Part shown: positions 1 to 8,395 of the stretch, piece by piece
Layout of the letters: every line of letters starts with the position of its first letter
Position numbering within the stretch: position 1 is the first letter of the stretch
Program-made: the position numbers and the translations under genes
The notes under the pieces: generated by a model
What the model was told of the DNA's origin: nothing
Database searches by the model: none
The model's input: only the letters and a program-made list of their open reading frames with translations
Assembly (NCBI GenBank): GCA_905339215.1
Contig: CAJPFN010000056.1
Coordinates: 1-64,000 of the forward strand
From: Rhizobiaceae bacterium
GTDB lineage: Bacteria; Pseudomonadota; Alphaproteobacteria; Rhizobiales; Rhizobiaceae
DNA: 64,000 nucleotides
Direction of reading: 5' to 3'

Positions 1-738
1 GCGGTGGCGCAGGCGGCGGCACCGACCGTCAAGCGCGTGGCGCAAGAGCTCGGCGGCAAATCGCCGAACGTAATCCTGCCCGATGCCGATCTCGATCGCG
101 CCGTTGCGCTCGGCGTGGCTGCCGGCTTCCGCAATCTCGGCCAGTCGTGCAGCGCGCCGACGCGCATGATCGTACCGCGGGCGCGGCTTGCCGAGATCGA
201 GGTGATCGCCGAGCGCGCCGCGGACGAGATCGTCGTCGGCGATCCGCTGGCGGAGACCACCACCCACGGCGCCATCGCCAACCGTGCCCAGTTTGACCGC
301 ATCCAGACCATGATCGGCGTCGGCATGGCGGAAGGCGCGAAGCTCATCACCGGCGGACAGGGTCGTCCGGACGGTCAAAACGCCGGGTTGTACGTCAAGC
401 CGACGATCTTTTCCGAGGTGCGCACGGACATGCGCATCGCCCAGGAGGAGGTCTTCGGCCCGGTTCTTTGCATCATCCCTTACGAGACCGTGGAGGAGGC
501 CGTCGCCATCGCGAACGACACCGTCTATGGGCTCGGGGCGCATGTTCAAGGCAAGGACATGGATGCGGTCAGGGACGTCGCATCCCGCATCCGCGCCGGT
601 CAGGTGCATCTCAACTACCCGGCGTGGGACCCGCACGCGCCGTTTGGCGGCTTCAAGCAATCCGGAAATGGACGCGAATACGGTCTCGAGGGCATGTTGG
701 AGTATCTCGAGGTCAAATCCGTCCTCGGCTATTTCTAA
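1..738 (+). CDS. Aldehyde dehydrogenase, C-terminal half (5' end outside window)
   Basis: This is the downstream half of an NAD(P)-dependent aldehyde dehydrogenase, which oxidises an aldehyde to its acid in the cytoplasm. The reading frame is open at base 1, so the N-terminal part lies outside. The catalytic-cysteine region is visible as NLGQSCSAPTRM, preceded by ELGGKSPNVILPDADL, the segment carrying the general-base region of the family. EEVFGPVLCIIPY and FGGFKQSGNGREYG are the usual C-terminal motifs. About 245 of roughly 480 residues are present. It faces the GntR/aminotransferase/kinase operon tail to tail. It could oxidise the semialdehyde made by the neighbouring kinase and phospho-lyase, but this is only inferred from position. 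Confidence 0.93.
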   Translation, partial: AVAQAAAPTVKRVAQELGGKSPNVILPDADLDRAVALGVAAGFRNLGQSCSAPTRMIVPRARLAEIEVIAERAADEIVVGDPLAETTTHGAIANRAQFDRIQTMIGVGMAEGAKLITGGQGRPDGQNAGLYVKPTIFSEVRTDMRIAQEEVFGPVLCIIPYETVEEAVAIANDTVYGLGAHVQGKDMDAVRDVASRIRAGQVHLNYPAWDPHAPFGGFKQSGNGREYGLEGMLEYLEVKSVLGYF

Positions 739-813
739 GCTCCTGCATCGTGCAGCAACGCTGGCCGTTCATGCACATCGTGTCGCGATAGCTGTCCTCT
801 AGGGAGACATTCG

Positions 814-839
814 AAGAGCCTCGGCCGTCGGAGGTTCTT
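814..839. terminator. Candidate bidirectional terminator hairpin
   Basis: AAGAGCCTC (814-822) can pair with GAGGTTCTT (831-839) over 9 bp with one G-T wobble and an 8-base loop. A T-rich stretch follows. It lies between two convergent genes, where a shared terminator is expected. Confidence 0.5.
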
Positions 840-871
840 AGCCTTTATCTTTGCCGTGACGAGGGCGCTGG

Positions 872-1594
872 TCAGCGCTGATCGAGCAGCTTGATCTGAA
901 GATCTTCCCAGTGCTCCTTGAAGGCCTCTCGCGCCGTGTCGAAGTGGCGGCTTCTGAGGCTCTTGACCAACCGCTCATGCTCCTGCGCCATTTCCTCAGC
1001 GGTTCCGTAGAAAGCCTGCCGCTGGACGAGGAGAAGCTCGATCTCCCCTTCGAGGCTTGAATAAGCTCGCTTCAGCCGAGCGCTCCCGCTCGCCGCGATA
1101 ATGGCGCGATGGAAGTCGCGGTCGGCGGTGACCAGCGCGGATCTGTCAGAAGACAGGGTCGAGGCGTGCATAACCGCGACCGCCTCCAGCGCCGCCGGCG
1201 GAATGACTCCGGTCAGCACGATCAGACGAATGGCCTCGCCCTCTATGGCGCCTCGCACCCGTGTGATGTCGACGATATCGTCCGGTCCGAATTCGGGCAG
1301 CATGAAGCCCCGGTTCGGGATCTGGCGCAGCAGGCCCTGGGTGACGAGCAACTGGGCCGCCGCGCGGTAGGTGTGCCGCGAGGTCGAATGCTCCTCGCAC
1401 ATCCTGGCGTCGCGAAGGAATTCGCCGGGCTGGAAAGCTCCCGACAGGATACGGCGTCGCAAGTCCTGCGCCAGGATGTCCACGGCGCTGACGGGGACAG
1501 GTTCGGCATTGGCGTCAAGGTCCTGGACTTGCTTCATGGGCCTGGTCGTTGATGGTGTTGCGGGTGCCCCGGCGCCGGCACGGGGCCGTGGCAT
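872..1594 (-). CDS. GntR family regulator (FCD/FadR subfamily)
   Basis: Transcription factor with an N-terminal winged helix (about residues 37-100 of 240; ILAQDLRRRILSGAFQPGEF is the typical first helix region) and an all-helical FCD ligand domain (about 110-235), often a metal/carboxylate sensor. It is the last gene of the kinase/phospho-lyase operon: its start lies 6 bases after the aminotransferase stop. The chosen ATG has an AGGAG only 3 bases upstream; a second ATG at 1537 (MKQVQDL) is an alternative. It most likely controls this catabolic set. The inverted TTGTTGYACAA sites between 4045 and 4588 are candidate operators. Confidence 0.88.
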   Translation of the reverse strand: MPRPRAGAGAPATPSTTRPMKQVQDLDANAEPVPVSAVDILAQDLRRRILSGAFQPGEFLRDARMCEEHSTSRHTYRAAAQLLVTQGLLRQIPNRGFMLPEFGPDDIVDITRVRGAIEGEAIRLIVLTGVIPPAALEAVAVMHASTLSSDRSALVTADRDFHRAIIAASGSARLKRAYSSLEGEIELLLVQRQAFYGTAEEMAQEHERLVKSLRSRHFDTAREAFKEHWEDLQIKLLDQR

Positions 1595-1600
1595 CCGCTC

Positions 1601-2971
1601 CTAGATCTGCACCGCCCGCAGCGCCTTGTCGACACCTTCGAGCAGACGTCCTGCATTGGCAGAGGTAAAGACAAGCGGGGGCCTGATCTTGAGGATATGC
1701 GCATCCGCGCCTGTTGCCGAGATGAGGATGCGCTGCTCGCGCAGCGCATTGACGGCCGCAAGCGCACGATCCATGTCCGGCGCCTTGCCGTCGCGGTCCT
1801 TTACGAGTTCGACAGCGAAATAGAGGCCCGCCCCACGTACATCACCGACGAAGTCGTATTTGTCCTGCAGGGTGCGGAGACCGTCCAGGATCTCACCGCC
1901 GACCCTGGTCGCGTTGTCCATCAAACCCTCTTCGAGGATCGTGTCGAGCACGGCCTGCGCGGCGGCGATGGCCACGGAATTGCCGCCGAACGTGTTGAAG
2001 TAACGCATGCTGGCCCCGAATTCGGCAACGAGTTCTGGCCGCACCACCAGGCCCGCAACGGGATAGCCGTTGCCCATGGGCTTGCCCAGAGTGACGATAT
2101 CCGGATCGACCTTGTGCCGGGCGTGACCCCAAAGATGGGCACCGGTCCGCCCGAATCCAGATTGCACTTCGTCGGCGATGAACAGGCCACCGGCCCTGCG
2201 GACTACCTCTGCGACAGGAGCCAGCACGTCCGTGGGGTCGACATAGAGGCCATCGGAGGAAAAGACGGAATCGGCGATGAACGCGGCGAGGCCGTCGCCA
2301 TGCCTTTCGAGATCGGCAATCTGTCGCGCAACATCCTCCGCCATCCGCCGGCCGATTTCCGCGACGGGCAGGCGGTAGGAGTCAGGGGCAGCGACCGTTC
2401 GAAGGTAGGGATCCAGCGCCGATTTCTTGCCGAGCGACGGCGAGATTGCCGCCACCGCGCCGCTGTTGCCGTGATAGGCTTCGGCCGTGACGATGACCCC
2501 CTTCCTGCGGGTGTGGTAGCGCGCGACGCGCAAGGCGAGATCGTTGGCTTCCGAGCCCGTGCAGGTGAACATCGCGCATCCGGTCCGGCCGAGTTCGCCG
2601 CCGAATGTATTGATCAGGGATTCGGCATAGTCCAGCAGGGGTTCCTGCATGTAGCGCGTGTGGGTACAGAGGATTTCGAGCTGCTTCTGAACCGCCTCGA
2701 CGACGTGTGGATGAGAGTGACCCAGCGACACCACGTTGTTGTAAGCGTCGAGATATTCGTTGCCATGCTTGTCATAGAGGAAGACGCCCTTGGCGCGGGA
2801 AATCTCGACCGGCGACTTGTAGAAGAGCCGATAAGCAGGGCCAAGCAGCCTTTGCCGCCTGGCCACATGCGCCGTGTCTTCACTTGGGAGATGAGAGGCA
2901 TCCTGAGGGTTGAAGCCATTCGGCATGTCGCCACGGTAGCCCTTGGGCAGGGTAGTCGCTTGCTTGGACAT
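1601..2971 (-). CDS. Class III PLP enzyme, phospho-lyase-like (annotated as aminotransferase family)
   Basis: 456-residue PLP-dependent fold type I enzyme of the class III aminotransferase family. Visible motifs are TCTGSEANDLALR (cofactor-phosphate region, about 137-149), IADEVQSGFGRTG with Asp267, and VTLGKPMGNGYPVAG with the Schiff-base lysine near 297. The N-terminal YLDAYNNVVSLGHSHPHVV matches the subgroup that includes ethanolamine-phosphate and 5-phosphohydroxylysine phospho-lyases. Its ATG overlaps the TAA of the upstream kinase gene by one base (TAATG), with GAGAGGAA as ribosome site, so the two are translationally coupled. Pairing with an APH-fold kinase favours a phospho-lyase that removes phosphate and ammonia from a phosphorylated amino alcohol over a plain transaminase. 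The substrate is not proven. Confidence 0.82.
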   Translation of the reverse strand: MSKQATTLPKGYRGDMPNGFNPQDASHLPSEDTAHVARRQRLLGPAYRLFYKSPVEISRAKGVFLYDKHGNEYLDAYNNVVSLGHSHPHVVEAVQKQLEILCTHTRYMQEPLLDYAESLINTFGGELGRTGCAMFTCTGSEANDLALRVARYHTRRKGVIVTAEAYHGNSGAVAAISPSLGKKSALDPYLRTVAAPDSYRLPVAEIGRRMAEDVARQIADLERHGDGLAAFIADSVFSSDGLYVDPTDVLAPVAEVVRRAGGLFIADEVQSGFGRTGAHLWGHARHKVDPDIVTLGKPMGNGYPVAGLVVRPELVAEFGASMRYFNTFGGNSVAIAAAQAVLDTILEEGLMDNATRVGGEILDGLRTLQDKYDFVGDVRGAGLYFAVELVKDRDGKAPDMDRALAAVNALREQRILISATGADAHILKIRPPLVFTSANAGRLLEGVDKALRAVQI

Positions 2972-4044
2972 TACGGTTCCTCTCGGGTCAGAAGGTTTGA
3001 TATTTGTGCGGCTGACATCGAGTTGAACCACTCGAGATGAGCCCACCCAGCTTCGGTGTTGCGCAGGATGTAGCGGCTGTTCTCAGGGAAGAGTTCGGCG
3101 CGCCAGCAGGTCAGAAGCGCGCGGACCGCAAGTCGGGCCTGTGCCAGGAAGGGGATGAGCCGGAGTTCCTCGTCCGTCAGTTCAGCGTGGCGGAGATAGC
3201 CGCGCAGAATGTCGCGCGGTTCGTCGAACAAGTCACGCCGACTCGTGTGGTCGAAGGTTCTGGGCATCTGGTTCATCAGCGCCGTGGAGACATCGACGGC
3301 GATGGCTGTACGGACCGCATCGCCGAAGTCGATGACGCCAGTCAGGAACTGAGGGCTGTCGTGGTCAACGACCAGGTTAGACGTATTGAAATCGTTGTGG
3401 AGCACTTGCCGTCGGCACAGGTCGAGCTGCGGCTTGATCTCTGCAAACCGCTCAAGCGCACGGACGGTCCATGCGCGCTTGCCGCCCGCCGGAATGAAGT
3501 CCAACAGATCGGCTAGATCGAGCAGGTGGGTGACGTCCCATGCCAATGTTCGATTGTCCGCGGGATGAGAAAAATCGGCCAGGGAGTGACGTAGTTTCGC
3601 CAGGACCTCGCCGATCCGTTCGCGCTGCGCCACCGTGGAGGTCGTCCGGTCGAGCGGGGTGCCACTGAGAAAGGTGATGAGCCGCACCACTCGCCGCTCA
3701 CCGGAACTGGTCGTAACGATAGGCAAATCCGCGCCTTCGACGTCGCGATGTGCACGGGGGATGGGCAGATCCGGAGCCCGCCCCTCAATATGGCGCAACA
3801 GCGCAACCTGGAAATCGAGTTCCTCCAACCGCTCGGAAGGATGAGCGATCTTCAGCACGAACTTCCCCCGGTCCGCGCCGTCGAGGAGAAACGTGTCGTC
3901 TTTCTCGGTCTCAAAACGTGTGGCAGAACCGCAAATACTATAAAGACTTTTAGCTATTACTTCTGCTTCTGCCGCCCCGACGGGATTGCAGGCATCGGAA
4001 AGCTCCGATGCGCGAGCTGGTTTGGCTTGCAGGTTGAGATCCAT
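2971..4044 (-). CDS. APH-fold small-molecule kinase, hydroxylysine-kinase-like
   Basis: 357-residue aminoglycoside-phosphotransferase-fold kinase. Lys65 in FVLKIAHPS is the likely ATP lysine; HNDFNTSN (216-223) is the catalytic loop and VIDFGD (237-242) holds the metal-binding Asp. In homologous pairs, an APH-fold kinase phosphorylates the hydroxyl of hydroxylysine or a related amino alcohol, and the class III PLP enzyme then eliminates phosphate. It is first in a three-gene operon with the PLP enzyme and a GntR regulator, divergent from the HAD gene. Antibiotic resistance is unlikely given this context. The exact substrate cannot be read from sequence. Confidence 0.82.
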   Translation of the reverse strand: MDLNLQAKPARASELSDACNPVGAAEAEVIAKSLYSICGSATRFETEKDDTFLLDGADRGKFVLKIAHPSERLEELDFQVALLRHIEGRAPDLPIPRAHRDVEGADLPIVTTSSGERRVVRLITFLSGTPLDRTTSTVAQRERIGEVLAKLRHSLADFSHPADNRTLAWDVTHLLDLADLLDFIPAGGKRAWTVRALERFAEIKPQLDLCRRQVLHNDFNTSNLVVDHDSPQFLTGVIDFGDAVRTAIAVDVSTALMNQMPRTFDHTSRRDLFDEPRDILRGYLRHAELTDEELRLIPFLAQARLAVRALLTCWRAELFPENSRYILRNTEAGWAHLEWFNSMSAAQISNLLTREEP

Positions 4045-4588
4045 TTTCCACTCGATTCAGCGGCCGCGAGGACAGGCTTTGACGCCACGGCCTCACATCG
4101 ATACGCCAATTTTTGTACAACAATCTTTAAGTGCGTTCAAGATAGGCTCCCAACCTGACCGGAGAGGCAGGAAAAGTCGCGGCCCGCTGGGGCTGCCGCC
4201 CGGCACACCCCTGATCATCGATTATCGTTGCTTAAGGTCATAAAGCCTTTATTTTTACCGTAGTGCGGAACTTAGCGCCTTTCCCGATCGATGGAAGTTC
4301 GGAGTCCGTGTGCCTGCGGTATTATGCGTCGACGCGGAGAAGGTATCTGAGTTCCTGCCAATAGTTGTTGCACAATCTTGGTGAGCCTTCGGCGCAGGCC
4401 GTCACCCATCCGGGGGCAGCCCGCCGTTGCAGATGGCCGGGCGACAGAATGTGCTTAAGGAGTGGAAAAATTCAGAACAATGCGCTTCAGGCGGTGAACG
4501 TTCGGAAAGTTATGCTTCACTGTTCACATAATTATTGCGTTCCGAGGGCGGCCAGTCGGGGTCGTCAAATTGAAAGGAACCGCACGCC
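4045..4588. promoter_or_regulatory. Divergent control region with two inverted TTGTTGYACAA sites
   Basis: This 544-bp stretch has no convincing gene. It separates the kinase operon (minus) from the HAD gene (plus). TTGTACAACAA at 4113-4123 reads TTGTTGTACAA on the minus strand; TTGTTGCACAA lies at 4365-4375 on the plus strand. The two match at 10 of 11 positions, both are extended by a shared AATCTT/AAGATT tract, and each points towards one of the divergent genes. The first contains the perfect palindrome TTGTACAA. They are plausible operators for the FadR-type GntR protein. Confidence 0.5.
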
Positions 4589-5278
4589 ATGACCAACTTT
4601 AGGCCAAAATACGTCACCTTCGACTGCTACGGTACGCTGACCAATTTTGACATGGCTGGCGCGGCGCGCCGTGTCTATGCCGAACGCCTTTCCGCTGAGG
4701 CCATGGACAATTTCGTCGAGGCTTTCAGGGGCTATCGCCTGGATGAGGTCCTGGGCGCATGGAAGCCTTTCGCCGATGTGGTGCACAATTCCGTTGAACG
4801 CAGCTGCAAGCGCCTCGGCATCCAGTTCAGATCCGAAGACGCGCAGCGCATCTACGACGAAATTCCGACCTGGGGCCCGCATCCGGATGTCCCGGCAGGG
4901 TTGGCCAAGGTCGCCAAGGAAATCCCCCTGGTGATCCTGTCCAACTCGATGAAGAACCTGATCATGTCGAATGTGGAAAAGCTCGGTGCGCCCTTTCACA
5001 CCGTCATCACGGCCGAAGAGGTGGGCGCCTATAAGCCACTGGCGAAGGGCTTTGAATACATGCTGGACAAGCTCAACTGCGGTCCTGAAGACATCACCCA
5101 CGTCTCGTCCTCGTTCCGCTATGACCTGATGACGGCATACGATCTGGGGATCAAGAGCAAGGTCTGGGTGAACCGCGGCCACGAGCCAGCCAATCCGTTC
5201 TACCAATACACCGAGATCAAGGGTATCGGCGGACTTGCCGCCGCCGTCGGCTTGGAACCCGCCCTCGAGCGTGCCTGA
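4589..5278 (+). CDS. HAD superfamily hydrolase, type II haloacid-dehalogenase-like
   Basis: 229-residue HAD hydrolase. Motif I is TFDCYGTL with the nucleophile Asp12, motif II is VILSNS, the conserved lysine is in GAYKPLAKGF, and motif III is unusual (VSSSFRYDLMTAYDLG), like the SSN-x-x-D form of L-2-haloacid dehalogenases rather than the GDS form of phosphatases. AAAGGAA precedes the ATG. The gene diverges from the kinase/phospho-lyase operon and probably shares its control region. Whether it removes halide or phosphate is open; phosphatase action on a pathway intermediate is possible but inferred. Confidence 0.8.
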   Translation: MTNFRPKYVTFDCYGTLTNFDMAGAARRVYAERLSAEAMDNFVEAFRGYRLDEVLGAWKPFADVVHNSVERSCKRLGIQFRSEDAQRIYDEIPTWGPHPDVPAGLAKVAKEIPLVILSNSMKNLIMSNVEKLGAPFHTVITAEEVGAYKPLAKGFEYMLDKLNCGPEDITHVSSSFRYDLMTAYDLGIKSKVWVNRGHEPANPFYQYTEIKGIGGLAAAVGLEPALERA

Positions 5279-5315
5279 AAAACCAGCGCTCTGGCACTGC
5301 TCCTACGATGATAAT

Positions 5316-5336
5316 GGGGGGCGGTTCATTCGCCCC
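5316..5336 (+). terminator. Candidate terminator after the HAD gene
   Basis: GGGGCG (5318-5323) and CGCCCC (5331-5336) form a 6-bp GC stem with a 7-base loop, followed by TTCTCTTC. It lies 40 bp after the HAD stop codon. The T tract is imperfect. The rest of 5337-5475 shows no gene. Confidence 0.45.
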
Positions 5337-5475
5337 TTCTCTTCATCGTTCGAAGGGGAGCAAGCATGGCCTACGGTGACGTCCCTGGACGTGGTGGTGA
5401 TCGTCGCAGCCGAGTCTGCCGCGTCGGTCTCGCGCGCGACCGAGGTGCGTCCCGGACCGCTGCCGGGGTCGCCGC

Positions 5476-5683
5476 TTACAGATGGGCCTTCAGCCTCTTC
5501 TGCAATTCGCCGACGATGCCCTGCCGGAACACCAGCACGAAAAGCATGAAGACGACGCCCTGGATCAGCAGCACCCACGGCCCGTAGGGCGAGAGGAAGT
5601 GCTCAAGCGACAGGATAACATAGCTGCCGATCACCGGACCGAAGATCGTGCCGATGCCGCCGACGAGATTGATCAGAAGCGCA
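5476..5683 (-). pseudogene. 3' fragment of a branched-chain amino acid ABC permease gene (livM)
   Basis: On the minus strand the last about 65 residues read as the C-terminus of a LivM-type permease: LVGGIGTIFGPVIGSYV is the conserved loop and membrane helix near the end of the family, followed by a last helix and a basic tail ending at a TAA. The family is normally over 300 residues. The 16 or so residues in front of this part in the open frame are antisense to another gene fragment, so the homology stops abruptly near 5683. No start or ribosome site is present. It is a remnant of a deleted transporter operon and cannot make a working permease. Confidence 0.78.
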
Positions 5684-5829
5684 CGATCCTGTCGGCCCGC
5701 TCGGAATCCTTCGAGACCCAGCTCGAGCACGAGGCCCAGGCGCTCGCCGAACTCGCCTCCAGCGAGGACGTCCGCGAAGGCCTCTCCGCCTTCGCCGCCC
5801 GCCGCAAGCCGGAGTTCAAGAGCCGGTGA
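5684..5829 (+). pseudogene. 3' fragment of an enoyl-CoA hydratase/isomerase gene
   Basis: On the plus strand the last 45 or so codons read as the C-terminus of a crotonase-family protein: QLEHEAQALAELASSED, VREGLSAFAARRKPEF and the final SR match the typical QLExEA...DFREGxxAFLEKRxPxF ending. The family is about 260 residues, so over 80 percent is missing. The homology begins where the antisense livM fragment ends, at about 5684. The stop overlaps the MarR gene by 4 bp (GTGA), so the two were once an operon and the MarR protein probably regulated a CoA-dependent degradation route. Confidence 0.75.
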
Positions 5830-6362
5830 GCCGGCGCGCCGACGTCAGGCGCCAGGATCGCACGCTCCACGAGGAACTGCGCTTCGGCTACCTGATCCAC
5901 GACGTCTCGCGCCTCCGGCGCACCTTGTTCGACCGCTGGCTGAGCCCGCTCGGCATCACCCGCTCGCAATGGTGGGTGCTGGCTTTCCTGTCGCGCCGGG
6001 ACGGCATGCCGCAATCCGAACTCGCCGGCGAACTCGACGTCGGCAAGGTGGCCCTCGGCGCCCTTGTCGACCGGCTGGAATCGGCCGGCTTCGTCCGCCG
6101 CGAGACCTCGACGATCGACCGCAGGGTCAAACATATCTACCTGACGCCGAAGGCCCGGGACTGGCTCGACGAGCTGCGCGAGCGGAGTCGCGAATTCAAC
6201 CGGCTGGTCCTCGACGGGATTTCCGAACAGAGCATCGCAGCCGCGATCCGGACGCTCGGAACCATCAAGGAAAACCTGCTCACGGAATTGCCCGGCGCTA
6301 CGACTTTCCCGGAAGACGCCGGGGCTCTGAAGAGGATCGGCGGCGGCGCTCGGCACAAATGA
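5826..6362 (+). CDS. MarR family transcriptional regulator
   Basis: 178-residue winged-helix regulator. LGITRSQWWVLAFLSRRDGMPQSELAGELDVGKVALGALVDRLESAGFVRR contains the helix-turn-helix, and RRVKHIYLTPKA is the wing. The GTG start overlaps the stop of the broken enoyl-CoA hydratase gene, giving coupled translation in the ancestral operon. Its original target genes appear lost at the rearrangement, so it may be an orphan regulator or act elsewhere. The downstream 6363-6597 region holds no gene; it has a 10-bp inverted repeat (CGGAAGTACG at 6373, complement at 6485) of unknown meaning. Confidence 0.85.
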   Translation: MSRRADVRRQDRTLHEELRFGYLIHDVSRLRRTLFDRWLSPLGITRSQWWVLAFLSRRDGMPQSELAGELDVGKVALGALVDRLESAGFVRRETSTIDRRVKHIYLTPKARDWLDELRERSREFNRLVLDGISEQSIAAAIRTLGTIKENLLTELPGATTFPEDAGALKRIGGGARHK

Positions 6363-6597
6363 CGCAGTGAGTCGGAAGTACGCTGCAAAGCTAGGCATCC
6401 ACTTGGGGCGAGTAGAACCCGAAGGAGTTGAGCCAAATGCGCCCGGCCCGCTGGCGGGCGCCCGCGGCGTCGGACGGACTTGACCGTACTTCCGGTACGA
6501 CCCGCGCCGCCCTCCTGGCGGATCGCCTCGCCATCGGAAAACAGAGTGAACCAGATTTGGCAGGAAATACTCTAGCTGAGACAGTTCGCGACCGCTC

Positions 6598-7662
6598 TCA
6601 CCGCGCCGTCGGCGCCGGGAACACCAATCCATCCATAAGCTTGCGCGCCGTACGCAGAATTCCGGCACCAGTGACGGCTCCCGCGCCGTCCCGCTGGACC
6701 AGCACCTCGGCGGCACCTGTCGGGTGCTCGATGCGAAACCGGCCGTCGGCCGGAATCCTGGCGATCTCGCCGGCCGGCGTGCCTGCGAGCGTGCAGGCGG
6801 TCGCGACGCTCACCGCCGCGAAGACGCCGATCGAGGCGTGGCAGCGGTGCGGGATGAAGCTGCGCGTATTGATCGCACCGCCGGCCAGCGGCGGCGAGAC
6901 CAGCGTCATCTTCGGCACGGATTTCTCGGCGACGTCGCCGAGATTCATCATCGGCCCGGCGCGCAGCCTGATCGCCTCGATCCGGGCTCTCAGGGCCTCG
7001 TTGGCCTCCAGTTCTTCCCGGGTCTCGGTACCCGCAATACCGAAATCGCTGGCGCGCATGATCACGCAGGGCATGCCGTTGTCGATCAGTGTGCAGTCGA
7101 CGTCATCGATCCTGTCCGCGGCCTTGCCGCTCGGCAGCAGCGCGCCGCACATGGAGCCGGCAATGTTCTGGAAGATGAGCGGCACCGGCGCGTGCGTGCC
7201 CGGCACGCCGTCGATTCGGGCATTGCCGCGATAGGTGACGCGGCCGCCCGGCGTAGCGATTTGGGCGATGGCCACTTCACCGGTATTGACCATGTGAATG
7301 CGGACGGGCGTCACCTCGCCGGTCGCGGCAACGAGTCCGCGTTCGATCGCCGCCGGGCCCACTCCCGCCAGTATGTTGCCGCACCCTTGCGCATCGGTAA
7401 CCAAAGGCTTGTCGACGAACACCTGCAGGAAGAGATAGTCGACATCGGCGTCCGGGCGCGACGATGGCGAGAGCACGGCGACCTTCGACTTGAGCGGGTC
7501 GGCGCCGCCGATGCCGTCGATCTGACCCGGATCGGGCGACCCCATGATGCGCAGAAGCAGTTCGTCACGGCTTGCGCGGTCCGCCGGCAGATCCCTTGCG
7601 AGGAAGTAGGCGCCTTTCGACGTGCCGCCGCGCATCCACAGGCAAGGGATTCCGTCTTCCAT
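6598..7662 (-). CDS. galD: 4-oxalomesaconate tautomerase-like protein (PrpF/GalD family)
   Basis: 354-residue member of the PrpF isomerase family, a diaminopimelate-epimerase fold. MRGGTSKGAYF near the N-terminus, DGIGGADPLKSKVAVL, and DAQGCGNILAGVGP are family signatures. The family shifts double bonds in tricarboxylates; GalD converts the keto and enol forms of 4-oxalomesaconate in gallate and protocatechuate 4,5-cleavage routes. The frame opens with GTG at 7665, but the adjacent ATG at 7662 is chosen, with GGGAG upstream. It is the last gene of a four-gene minus-strand set with GalC-like, VOC dioxygenase and GalB-like genes, which supports the GalD role over methylaconitate isomerase. Confidence 0.82.
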   Translation of the reverse strand: MEDGIPCLWMRGGTSKGAYFLARDLPADRASRDELLLRIMGSPDPGQIDGIGGADPLKSKVAVLSPSSRPDADVDYLFLQVFVDKPLVTDAQGCGNILAGVGPAAIERGLVAATGEVTPVRIHMVNTGEVAIAQIATPGGRVTYRGNARIDGVPGTHAPVPLIFQNIAGSMCGALLPSGKAADRIDDVDCTLIDNGMPCVIMRASDFGIAGTETREELEANEALRARIEAIRLRAGPMMNLGDVAEKSVPKMTLVSPPLAGGAINTRSFIPHRCHASIGVFAAVSVATACTLAGTPAGEIARIPADGRFRIEHPTGAAEVLVQRDGAGAVTGAGILRTARKLMDGLVFPAPTAR

Positions 7663-7718
7663 CACAAAGCTCCCGCAAAGACACGACCTGGCTGCAGAAT
7701 CGGCGCGGACCCGGCGTC

Positions 7719-8390
7719 TCAGACGTATTTCAATCCCTTTTCAGCCAACCGCGCGCGCATGTCGTAGATGTCGAGACCGAGTTCGCCGGCGGCGAGACGC
7801 CGGCGTTTGGCCTCCTCGGCCTCCAGCCGCCTTTGCGCCGCCGCGGCCACGCTTTCCGCCTCGGCCCGCCTGACGACCACGACGCCGTCGTCGTCGGCGA
7901 CGATCACGTCGCCCGCCTCGATGAGTTGCCCCGCGCAGACGATCGGCACGTTGACCGATCCCAGCGTTTCCTTGACCGTTCCCTGGGCGCTGATCGCCTT
8001 CGACCACACCGGAAAGCCCATGGCGGTCAGGTCGCGCACGTCGCGCACGCCGGCGTCGATGACGAGACCGGCGCAGCCGCGCGCCATGGCCGACGTCGCA
8101 AGCAGGTCGCCGAAATAGCCGTTGTCGCAGGGCGAGGTGGGGGCAAGGACGAGGATGTCGCCTTCGCAAAGCTGCTCGATGGCGACATGCACCATCCAGT
8201 TGTCGCCGGGCGGGGCGCTGATCGTTACCGCGCTTCCGGCGATCTGGGCGCCGGCATAGATCGGCCGCATGTGGCTGGCGAGGCAGCCGATGCGCCCCTG
8301 CGCCTCGTGGACGGTGGCGACGCCGGCGGCGCCCAGGCGGGCGATCACCCCGGGATCCGCGCGCTCTATGTCCCTGACCACCACGCCCAT
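7719..8390 (-). CDS. galC: 4-carboxy-4-hydroxy-2-oxoadipate aldolase-like protein (RraA/LigK/GalC family)
   Basis: 223-residue RraA-fold class II aldolase, close to the usual length of about 227. [27 protein letters not shown] contains the metal/substrate loop and the conserved Arg-Asp pair, and VHEAQGRIG near the N-terminus fits the LigK/GalC branch. It would split 4-carboxy-4-hydroxy-2-oxoadipate into pyruvate and oxaloacetate, the last step of the pathway. The open frame extends upstream inside the dioxygenase gene, but homology starts at the ATG at 8390, which has AAGGAG in front and lies 5 bases after the previous stop. Metal dependence (Mg2+ or Mn2+) is family knowledge. Confidence 0.86.
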   Translation of the reverse strand: MGVVVRDIERADPGVIARLGAAGVATVHEAQGRIGCLASHMRPIYAGAQIAGSAVTISAPPGDNWMVHVAIEQLCEGDILVLAPTSPCDNGYFGDLLATSAMARGCAGLVIDAGVRDVRDLTAMGFPVWSKAISAQGTVKETLGSVNVPIVCAGQLIEAGDVIVADDDGVVVVRRAEAESVAAAAQRRLEAEEAKRRRLAAGELGLDIYDMRARLAEKGLKYV

Positions 8391-8395
8391 CGCTG

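Noticed and set aside
2971-4044. Aminoglycoside resistance phosphotransferase
   Set aside because: The fold matches, but coupling to a class III PLP enzyme and the wider context point to small-molecule catabolism.
6373-6494. Ten-base inverted repeat CGGAAGTACG/CGTACTTCCG as a small mobile element
   Set aside because: The arms are short and nothing between them looks like a transposase or defined element. It may be chance or a regulator site.
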